Assembly (NCBI GenBank): GCA_016870995.1
Contig: VFZU01000031.1
Location: 1-52,613 of the forward strand
DNA from: Acidobacteriota bacterium
GTDB lineage: Bacteria; Acidobacteriota; Terriglobia; Bryobacterales; Bryobacteraceae
Length of the DNA stretch: 52,613 nt
Direction: 5' to 3'
Part shown: positions 44,536 through 51,753 of the stretch, in pieces
How positions within the stretch are numbered: position 1 is the stretch's first letter
How the letters are laid out: every line of letters begins with the position of its first letter
Notes under the pieces: model-generated
Told to the model about the DNA's origin: nothing
The model's database searches: none
What the model saw: the letters and a program-made list of their open reading frames with translations, nothing else
Program-made: the position numbers and the translations under genes

Positions 44536-47500
44536 TGCGAAATTCTTTACTGATTGTTGGATTGATGGTGGCGGCGTTGCCGGGCCTGGCGCAGGTTACG
44601 GTGAAAAACCCACCCGCGTTGAATATTCTGACGACGGCGCTTCCGGTTGGAGTCCTAGGTGGAAGCTATACGGCACCCATTCTTGTAAGTGGTGGGGTTC
44701 CACCGCTTGTGGCCAGCATCTTCAGCGGTTCTTTGCCTGCTGGGCTACAACTGATGCAAAACTCTTCGGGGTTGTCGATTACCGGGCAGCCCACGCAGGC
44801 TGGTGCGTCGAGCTTCCGGCTGCGTGTGCAGGACTCGTTTGGACAGAACGCCTTCAGTGACTACACCCTGGTAGTAACTTTGGCAGATCCGCTGCGCCTC
44901 ACAACCAGCTTCCTCAATGAAGCAACTGTGGGTGTGAACTTCTCGCAGACGATCGACGCTGCGGGCGGGGCGCCACCTTACCGATTTGGAATTAGCGGTG
45001 GCACGGCTGCGCCCGGCGTCAGCTTGAACTCAAATGGTACTTTGCAAGGCGTACCAACGACAGCCGGCACATATCGGTTTGAAGTTGAAGTGACGGATAC
45101 GGCAGGTAGCCGCGTCACCGGTGGGTATTCTTTGGCTGTATTCCAAGGGAATTTCCGCCTGGGTTGCCCGAATTCGCAGGCGGAGCTGGGCGTGCCCTAC
45201 AGCTCACCAGCGAACGTTTTGGGCGGATCACAGCCGTATGCATTTTCAATCGCAGCCGGGCAGTTGCCGAACGGATTGAGCCTGGATAGTGCCACAGGCA
45301 CGATCAGCGGGCAGCCGACGCAAGGTGGTGTGTTCATCTTCACCTTTGGTGTGAGCGATGCCCGGCAGGCGCGGACCCAAGCTCAGTGCAGCATCGGTGT
45401 TCAAAGTGGCGCACTGCGGATTTTGACCACCGGCCCGATCTCGACTCGGGCAGGCGAGCCATATGAAGGTGCGCTCGATGCAGCAGGCGGCTCAGCGCCC
45501 TATCGCTGGACCGTTCTGAATTCGAGCCCCGCAGCGGGCATCACGGTGAGCAGCGAGGGAAGGTTTGCTGGCAGGGCGACGCGCGTGGGCCGCTACCAGG
45601 TGGTGGTGCAGGTGGCGGATGCCGCCGGTGCGACTGCTTCTCGCAGTATCGACGTGGACGCAGGAAATTCGACGTTGACACTGGCATGCCCGGCTGTGAC
45701 GCGATTCCAACTTGGGGTCACTGCCAATGGCAATTTTGGATTGTCGGGCGGGATGCCGCCTTACCAGTTGTCTCTTTCGCAGGGCACTTTGCCCAGCGGA
45801 TTTTCGTTTACCTCTGCTGGGGCGTTTACGGTAAGGGCGCTTGAAGCAGGGACCTTCGCAGTGCAGTTTTCTGCATCCGACACAACGGGAACCAACGTCA
45901 CAACGCGATGCTCGTTTGAAGTAACAGGCGAGTTGTTGACGATTACTACCGATGCACTCCCCGAAGGCCGAGTGGGCATAGAGTACTCCGCGGGAGTTGC
46001 CACGCGCGGTGCTATTGGCGCTGTACGCTTTGGCTTGACCAGTGGCGGGCTGCCGGCAGGTTTATCGATCGATGGTTCCAATGGCAGCATTTCTGGGACC
46101 CCTGAGCAGGAAGGAACCTTTGCTGTTGGTGTGAGCGCGACGGATGAATTGCAGCGGCGCGCTGCCAAGGCACTCAGCTTGACGATTGCCACCGGTACGT
46201 TGCCGTTCCGCATTACAACGGGCTCGCCCTTGTCGGATGGCTTTGTGGGCCGAGAGTATTCGGCGGGCTTTGCGTCTGAAGGTGGTAAGGCGCCGTTTAC
46301 CTGGTCGATCAGCGGATTGCCCGCAGGGCTGACGCCGAGCGGCGACAGCTTCAGCGGTATGCCCACGGCAGCAGGCGAATCGACAATTGCAGTGTCGGTG
46401 CGTGATGCGGCGGGGCGGACGGCTTTGAAGTCGTTCCTGCTGCGCATCAAGGCCGACGGATTGACGATTACGACCGAGAGCCTTCCGGATGGCGTTGTTG
46501 GGCAGAATTATGCGACCGGCTTGACCCGCGAGGGTGGCAGGGCGCCGTTTACGTGGTCGATCGTGAGTGGCTCGATCCCGCCGGGGGTGACGTTTAACCC
46601 CGCGACCGGCGAATTTGAGGGAAGCCCGACAACCAGCGGTGCGTTTGCCTTCTCAGTGATTGTGGTGGACGCTCTGGGCGCATCAGCGCAGCGCAACTAC
46701 GCCTTTGAAGTCAGGCCGCCGGGCGTGGAGCGGTTGTCGGTGACGACAGCGAGCCTGGCCAATGGCAATGCCGGTGTGCCATATTCGGCTGCGCTTGGCG
46801 CGACAGGCGGACGCACCCCTTATACGTGGTCTCTGAACGGTGATCTGCCGGCGGGCCTCGTGTTCGCGAGCAGTGGAAGCATCAGCGGTACGCCTACGGC
46901 CGTGGGTGTTGCGACGTTCCAAGTGACGGTGACGGATTCTCTCGGCTTGAGAGCTTCTCGCGCGTTGAGCCTGCGGATCGGAACGGATTCGACGCCAGCA
47001 CTAACCATCGAAGGATTGCCCGATACGGCGAATTCAAACCAGACGCTGCCGTTTACGTTGCGGATGGCCAGCGCTTTTGGTCTTCCGGTGAGCGGTCGGC
47101 TGACGCTGGTGTTTGTGCCTGATTCGGTTCATAACGCCGATGATCCGGCGATTCGATTTGGCGGTGGTTCACGGACGATCGACTTCACGATCCCCGCGGG
47201 TTCGACAGCCGTGAATCTGACAGGCGCCACGATCTCGACCGGGACGTTAGCCGGGACCATTCGAATCGATAGCGTTCTTACGTTTGCAGGTGTCAACGTG
47301 CCGGGACCGACGCGTTCGGTCGCGATCCGTCGTGCCGTGCCGGTGATTTCGAATCTGCGTTTGACGCGGACGGCCGGAGGACTGGAGATCCGCATCGAAG
47401 GCTTCACCAATACACGTCAATTGAGCGAGGCTCGAGTGACGTTTACGGCGGCTGGCAGCGTGGATCTGACTTCTGCAAGCCAGGTGACGGTCAATGTGGC

Positions 47501-47666
47501 AGCGGCAATTCAGGCATGGTTCGCCAGCTCCGCGGCGGCGCAATTCGGTGGGCAATTTGCACTGACGCTGCCGTTTACGGTGAGCGGCGATTCGGCTGGC
47601 ATCACAGGCGTGAGCGCGGTGATCGTCAACGGAGAAGGCGCTTCTGCTGCAGCTAGTGCAAACTAG
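44535..47666 (+). CDS. Large secreted protein with nine He_PIG-type Ig repeats
   Basis: 1043 residues, signal peptide about 1-20. Nine repeats of about 88 residues begin near 28, 117, 206, 296, 384, 471, 559, 645 and 735, each with a hallmark such as LTITTESLPDGVVGQNYATGL, a GGxxPFTWS core and an SGTPTxxG loop. Repeats 7 and 8 are very alike even at DNA level (GGCGCCGTTTAC shared). Residues about 825-1043 form a distinct tail (VSGRLTLVFVPDS; GGSRTIDFTIPAGSTAVNLTGA; FTNTRQLSEARVTFTAAG) that I cannot assign. He_PIG domains occur in adhesins and polysaccharide-binding proteins. Probably a long rod-like surface protein. Confidence 0.85.
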   Translation: MRNSLLIVGLMVAALPGLAQVTVKNPPALNILTTALPVGVLGGSYTAPILVSGGVPPLVASIFSGSLPAGLQLMQNSSGLSITGQPTQAGASSFRLRVQDSFGQNAFSDYTLVVTLADPLRLTTSFLNEATVGVNFSQTIDAAGGAPPYRFGISGGTAAPGVSLNSNGTLQGVPTTAGTYRFEVEVTDTAGSRVTGGYSLAVFQGNFRLGCPNSQAELGVPYSSPANVLGGSQPYAFSIAAGQLPNGLSLDSATGTISGQPTQGGVFIFTFGVSDARQARTQAQCSIGVQSGALRILTTGPISTRAGEPYEGALDAAGGSAPYRWTVLNSSPAAGITVSSEGRFAGRATRVGRYQVVVQVADAAGATASRSIDVDAGNSTLTLACPAVTRFQLGVTANGNFGLSGGMPPYQLSLSQGTLPSGFSFTSAGAFTVRALEAGTFAVQFSASDTTGTNVTTRCSFEVTGELLTITTDALPEGRVGIEYSAGVATRGAIGAVRFGLTSGGLPAGLSIDGSNGSISGTPEQEGTFAVGVSATDELQRRAAKALSLTIATGTLPFRITTGSPLSDGFVGREYSAGFASEGGKAPFTWSISGLPAGLTPSGDSFSGMPTAAGESTIAVSVRDAAGRTALKSFLLRIKADGLTITTESLPDGVVGQNYATGLTREGGRAPFTWSIVSGSIPPGVTFNPATGEFEGSPTTSGAFAFSVIVVDALGASAQRNYAFEVRPPGVERLSVTTASLANGNAGVPYSAALGATGGRTPYTWSLNGDLPAGLVFASSGSISGTPTAVGVATFQVTVTDSLGLRASRALSLRIGTDSTPALTIEGLPDTANSNQTLPFTLRMASAFGLPVSGRLTLVFVPDSVHNADDPAIRFGGGSRTIDFTIPAGSTAVNLTGATISTGTLAGTIRIDSVLTFAGVNVPGPTRSVAIRRAVPVISNLRLTRTAGGLEIRIEGFTNTRQLSEARVTFTAAGSVDLTSASQVTVNVAAAIQAWFASSAAAQFGGQFALTLPFTVSGDSAGITGVSAVIVNGEGASAAASAN

Positions 47667-48025
47667 TTGATTTCAACTATAGTTAAACGTTTTCTGTGGA
47701 TAAACATGATACTTGCTCACCCGCCTCCCTGCGATTCTTCGCATCTCAGCTGATCTGAGAATGCAGAGGCATTGGGGCAGTGTAACTGTCGGGTTGCCCA
47801 GCAAGTGCGGCGTACCGAAGAGGGTGAGCCCGATTTGCAACGCCAGCCTGTGCGCAGTATTGGCCTGATTGCAGTCGGAATATTGATTTGATTGCCTTGG
47901 GCAGGGCCAAAGTGTCACCTATGACTGAATTTTGGATGTCACGGATGGTGGCAGACATTGATGGTGAAGAAAATAGCTTAAAGATTCAATAAACCTAATG
48001 AGCCGAGAGAGACATCCGACAGTTG
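47667..48025. other. 359-bp non-coding region with several hairpins
   Basis: No convincing gene; a 70-codon minus-strand frame (47958-47746) matches nothing I know. Hairpins: TAGTTG (47664-47669) with CAACTA (47674-47679) right at the upstream stop; GCGA/TCGC at 47731-47742; TCTCAG (47744-47749) with CTGAGA (47755-47760) and a 5-nt loop. The first is followed by an AT-rich run and could be a weak terminator. The last 40 bp are AT-rich and should hold the sigma-gene promoter. It is the longest intergenic gap in the window. Confidence 0.45.
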
Positions 48026-48577
48026 ATGCAGATGGACGACCTCCTCTCGGACGGAGAATTACTGGAAAGAGTGAAGCAGCGCGATGGGGAATCGCTGCTT
48101 GTGTTGTACCGCCGCTATCGTCTTCGCGTTTTTGCCTTGATTCTGCGGGTTTTGCAGAATCGGCCGCAAGCCGAAGAAGTCCTGCAGGATGTATTTCAGC
48201 GACTTTGGGACCATCCGGAGAAGTTTGACCCTGCAAAGGGCCAGCTGCTGGCGTGGTTGCTGACCGTCGGAAGAAATATTTCACTAGATCATTAGAGAAA
48301 AGAATCCCGACGGGCGGTTTATCACGTATACCCTGATGAAGCGACTCCAGTCGCAGTGGACTCTACTCTCGATCCCGAAACGATCCATAGCGTTCGTCAG
48401 GTGCTCGAGACGTTGCCTGAGGAACAGAAGCGTGTGCTCGAAATGTCGTACTACGACGGATTGACACACGTGGAATTAGCTGAGCAATTGGGAGAGTCCC
48501 TGGGAACCGTGAAAACACGGATCCGGCTGGGGATGCAGAAGCTTAAACAAGGACTTCGGCTCGGATTGCTGCAGTAA
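48026..48577 (+). pseudogene. ECF-type RNA polymerase sigma factor split by an in-frame amber codon
   Basis: Region 2 reads LLVLYRRYRLRVFALILRVLQNRPQAEEVLQDVFQRLWDHPEKFDPAKGQLLAWLLTVGRNISLDH; then TAG at 48293-48295; then, in the same frame, RKESRRAVYHVYPDEATPVAVDSTLDPETI and region 4 VLETLPEEQKRVLEMSYYDGLTHVELAEQLGESLGTVKTRIRLGM. The stop stands where a Leu is usual (DHLRKE), so a single T-to-A change from TTG would explain it. Overall 183 sense codons, normal for ECF factors. Either a dead gene or a two-piece product; region 4 alone could start at GTG or ATG codons near 48351. It is 3 bp upstream of its anti-sigma gene. Confidence 0.88.
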
Positions 48578-48580
48578 AAC

Positions 48581-49672
48581 ATGAAGACAGGATGTGATTG
48601 GAAAGAAGCGGACTGGGATTCGCTAGCGCTGGGGTGTCTCGAAAGCCACGAGGCGGAATCAATGCTGGCGCATTTGCGCACGTGCTGCCAGGTTTGCGGA
48701 CCTCTGTACGCCGAATCTCTACTCGCTTGCCAAGCGATGGCTACCAGTTTGGCCGGGCAAGCTCCCGGGCAAACTGTGGAAGATCGTCTGGAGGCGTACG
48801 TTAAACCAAAACGGTCAGCACTCTTTCTGGTGCAGGCCCACAAAGCCACACCCTGGTTGTTGGCTGCAGCAAGTCTCGCCTTTGCCTTCTGGATGGGGAT
48901 TCGCCAGATTGAGCCGGTGAAACATGTTGTGGTTGAGCCCGGCAAAGTGGAGACACGGGTGGTAGATCCAAACCCGGAGCTCGAGCGTCGCATTGCAGAG
49001 TTGCAGAGCCGTCCTGTTGAAGGTCCGCGCGTAGTGGAAAAGGTATTGTCCGATCCGCGCGTGGCAGAGCTTGAGGCCCGGCTGGCGGAGGCCGAACGAA
49101 AGCTTGCGCTGAAGCCCGAGTCCGTGGCTCCCTCAGCACCAGCTGCTCCTTCTGTGGTTCGCGTAGTGGACGAAGAGCGGGTAAAGAAACTGGAAGCTCT
49201 TTTGGCCGAAGCGCAAAACGCACATCGCGAGGATGCGCGTGCGAGCCAGCAGCGAACCCAGCACTTGCAGATGCGCATGGCAGGACTTGAGGCGACGATT
49301 GCCGATTATCGGAATGCGTTTCGCACCATCGAATCAGACGGCATGAAGCAAGTGGAACTGGCTCGCGTAGACGCTGCGGCGCAGCGTAGCGCAGCTCGTG
49401 CGCTCTATTCCAAGCAAGGTGGGTTGCTGGTGGTGGCTCATGATTTACCGCAGCTACCAGCGCAGAAGTGCTACCAGGTATGGATTTTGCGCAAGGGCTC
49501 TCCGTCGATCGTCAGTGGTGGCTTGATGAAGCTGGATGCGAGTGGGCATGGCGTATTGCAATCGCCTCCTACGGCGGCCCTGGCGGATGCAACCGGATTT
49601 GCGATCACCGATGAGCCCGAAGGCGGCAGCGTCGTGGCGCGAGGCCGCAAGCTACTCTTCGGCGCTCTCTAG
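48581..49672 (+). CDS. RskA-like anti-sigma factor with coiled-coil insert
   Basis: 363 residues. A zinc-finger-like N-terminus carries a His/Cys cluster (MLAHLRTCCQVCGPLY), one TM helix lies near 88-106 (PWLLAAASLAFAFWMGI), a long charged coiled coil spans about 125-270 (ERRIAELQSR, VAELEARLAEAERKLAL, RVKKLEALLAEAQ), and an RskA-type domain follows from about 280 (GGLLVVAHDLPQLPAQKCYQVWILRKGSPSIVSGG). Normal RskA proteins lack the coiled coil, which would stretch the sensor well into the periplasm. It should sequester the sigma factor encoded just upstream, but that gene is interrupted. Its end overlaps the convergent gene by 4 bp. Confidence 0.86.
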   Translation: MKTGCDWKEADWDSLALGCLESHEAESMLAHLRTCCQVCGPLYAESLLACQAMATSLAGQAPGQTVEDRLEAYVKPKRSALFLVQAHKATPWLLAAASLAFAFWMGIRQIEPVKHVVVEPGKVETRVVDPNPELERRIAELQSRPVEGPRVVEKVLSDPRVAELEARLAEAERKLALKPESVAPSAPAAPSVVRVVDEERVKKLEALLAEAQNAHREDARASQQRTQHLQMRMAGLEATIADYRNAFRTIESDGMKQVELARVDAAAQRSAARALYSKQGGLLVVAHDLPQLPAQKCYQVWILRKGSPSIVSGGLMKLDASGHGVLQSPPTAALADATGFAITDEPEGGSVVARGRKLLFGAL

Positions 49673-50643
49673 AAGTGAAAAGACCCTCTTGGGGCAATCG
49701 TGTAGAAATTCGCTCCGTTGGATAGCTTGTTCCAACGCAGGTCGAGCCCCCAGGAGAATCGGGGCCGCATGCGCCATTCGATTCCACCGCCGGTTTGAAA
49801 TCCCGGAGTGATGCCGCCCTGGCCTGAAGGAATTCCCAACGCAGTCAATTCGCGCGCGGCTGTAATTTGGCCGCCAATCAACGAGCCTCCGAAGGGTGCG
49901 CCATTCCCGAACAATGCGTTTAGCGCCGCGCGAAGTTCGGCTGGAAGATTGGCGTCGGGCCGTAGCCCGGTGAGCGAATTTTGATTGCTGATGGTGACGT
50001 AAAGGCCGAGGCCGGCAATGACGTATGGCCGAAGTCGCCAGCGGTTGAGCATTGAAGTTTGATACTTCAGGGCGAAGGGAACCACTTGCAATAAGTCGAT
50101 GTCGGATTTGGTTTGTATCTGCACCGGGAAGGGAGCTGCGCCGGTGCCGCGCAAAGCGTCGTTGAGCAGTCCTGGACCCAGAACAGCGAGGTTGGCGACC
50201 TGAGCGACGTTCGATGTGACGTTGAGGTTGGTTGAGCTTTGGCTCAGCCCAGCAGAGAATTCGTAGAGCAACTGCCCGGCAGGGGCTTTCGCGAGCGGTA
50301 AGCTCACCGAGCCAGCGAAGTAATTGCCGCGGGCTGAGGAGTAAGGGCCTGAGTGAGTTCCGGCCGAAAAACTGCTTGTGGCACCGATCAGGCCGAGATT
50401 GGGCAGCAACTCCTGAGGCATGCGATCGGGGGCGATTGCGGTTTCTGACTTGCGAACCTCGGGGGCTGAGGCGGGTGCGGGAGTTTCGAGAGAGGGAGTG
50501 CGCGCTTCCATCAATTGGCGTATCAGCGCCTCAGCTCGCTCCAGACGGGCCTCCAGATCACGAATGCGTTGTAGGGTTTCTTCCTGGGTAGCGGCCTGCA
50601 GACATGAGGCAATCACTAGTGTGAGTAGAAAGACTCGGTACAT
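49669..50643 (-). CDS. Putative outer-membrane beta-barrel protein with N-terminal coiled coil
   Basis: 324 residues from ATG 50643 (MYRVFLLTLVIASCLQA signal). A short coiled coil (about 22-47, EETLQRIRDLEARLERAEALIRQL) is followed by a Pro/Ala linker. From about 85 alternating strands suggest a barrel: SSARGNYFAGSVSLPLA, QLLYEFSAGLSQSST, LRPYVIAGLGLYVTIS, TGGGIEWRMRPRFSWGLDLRW, ending GSFHF with terminal Phe. No named family recognised. It could pair with the adjacent anti-sigma factor or the Ig-repeat protein in envelope function. Confidence 0.7.
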   Translation of the reverse strand: MYRVFLLTLVIASCLQAATQEETLQRIRDLEARLERAEALIRQLMEARTPSLETPAPASAPEVRKSETAIAPDRMPQELLPNLGLIGATSSFSAGTHSGPYSSARGNYFAGSVSLPLAKAPAGQLLYEFSAGLSQSSTNLNVTSNVAQVANLAVLGPGLLNDALRGTGAAPFPVQIQTKSDIDLLQVVPFALKYQTSMLNRWRLRPYVIAGLGLYVTISNQNSLTGLRPDANLPAELRAALNALFGNGAPFGGSLIGGQITAARELTALGIPSGQGGITPGFQTGGGIEWRMRPRFSWGLDLRWNKLSNGANFYTIAPRGSFHF

Positions 50644-50702
50644 CAACACAAATGTAGCAATTGCACTTGTATCACCTCAGATTTCCGTTCGCCTGCGGGG
50701 CC

Positions 50703-51494
50703 TTAGTGCGTCATGGCGTAGGCGACGTAGTTGACGCCCAGGCGGAGAGCCATCGCAGAAAACTTCTCGGGGTAGTCGGGGTCGTCGGCAAATTCCCAGC
50801 CGTCGCCGACGTCCATGTTGAAGCAGATGGCGACGATGATACGGCCATCTTTGTCCATGATGCCGCGCCAGTAGGGAGTGATACCGTCCTTCTCGTAGCC
50901 GGGGCCGTGGACGACATTGGCGCCGGGGACGTTGATGCGTTCCTTCAGTTCGTAGACGATGTTGAAGATCGGCTCTTTATCGCCCAGTTCGACCACCGAG
51001 GCTTCGGGAAAGATCTGTCGAATACCGATCATGAAGGTCTCCCAGTCGCGGGGGCCGTGGAAGTCATCGACCATAAGGAAGCCACCGCGATCGAAGTAAT
51101 TCCGGAGGCGCTGTGCCTGGCTGGGGGAGATGCGCCAGTCGCTCGGCGAGACAGCGAATAGAAATGGCGAATCGTAAATGGCGTCGCTCTCGACGTCGAT
51201 GATGTCTTCTGTCGATTGAGTGTGGATGCGCGTTAGCCGGCGGATGGTGGAGAGGAAAATGCGATCGCCTTTGTTGGCGTCGATGCCCCAACGGGCGTAA
51301 GGGCCGCGTCCATCGCGATTGGAGCGGTAACGCAAGCGGCCAAAGATAAATTCGCCAGCATCAAAGGCGTCTGGCGGGTCGTCGACGGGGTCTTGCATTT
51401 CGTACTCATACTGCTGCCACTTGCGGGCCCGCTTTTGGGCGTAGAGCCCCGAGAGCGTGGCCAGGATGAGCGCGCCGGCAAGGATTCGCCGCAT
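50703..51494 (-). CDS. DUF4159 domain secreted protein
   Basis: 263 residues with a Sec signal (MRRILAGALILATLSGLYAQ). The DUF4159 domain covers about 45-260: FIFGRLRYRSN, YARWGIDANKGDRIFLSTIRRLTRI, SPFLFAVSPSDWRISPSQAQRLRNYFDRGGFLMVDDFHG, PIFNIVYELKERINVPG, and a last IIVAICFNMDVGDGWEFAD block. Resembles a glutamine-amidotransferase-like fold. In acidobacteria it often lies near MoxR/DUF58 genes, which are absent here. Intact; function unknown. Confidence 0.85.
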   Translation of the reverse strand: MRRILAGALILATLSGLYAQKRARKWQQYEYEMQDPVDDPPDAFDAGEFIFGRLRYRSNRDGRGPYARWGIDANKGDRIFLSTIRRLTRIHTQSTEDIIDVESDAIYDSPFLFAVSPSDWRISPSQAQRLRNYFDRGGFLMVDDFHGPRDWETFMIGIRQIFPEASVVELGDKEPIFNIVYELKERINVPGANVVHGPGYEKDGITPYWRGIMDKDGRIIVAICFNMDVGDGWEFADDPDYPEKFSAMALRLGVNYVAYAMTH

Positions 51495-51564
51495 GGCACT
51501 AGCTTAGCGGAAGATTTTGCAGGTCTCGAGGACCTTTTCTGATTCCAGAGCGAGACTGAATTGC

Positions 51565-51753
51565 ATGTGCAGAATAGTCATGCGGGGGATTCTGGCAACG
51601 GCGTTTGGTTTGGGACAAACCAGCGGCGAATTGCAGAAGGCGATTGAAGATGTTCAGTGGAAGCTGGAGCTGAGCGACATCGCGGATGTGGGCAAAATCC
51701 GCTACACGGGCCCGGGGCGGGGAAAAGGGCCGGATAGCTCGATGATTCTTGAA
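51565..51753 (+). pseudogene. 5' stub of an unidentified gene cut by an IS element
   Basis: An open frame starts at ATG codons near 51571-51586 and encodes MRGILATAFGLGQTS...GELQKAIEDVQWKLELSDIADVGKIRYTGP, a short signal-like leader and a helical start, then meets the IS end at 51754 and stops 6 codons later. The rest would lie beyond the element, outside the window. I do not recognise the family from so few residues. Confidence 0.55.

Noticed and set aside
47667-48025. Riboswitch in the longest gap
   Set aside because: I looked for cobalamin, c-di-GMP and SAM-type cores; only simple hairpins are visible.
48293-48295. Amber codon as a recoded (pyrrolysine or selenocysteine-like) sense codon
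   Set aside because: Sigma factors have Leu here and need no special residue; there is no recoding element visible.
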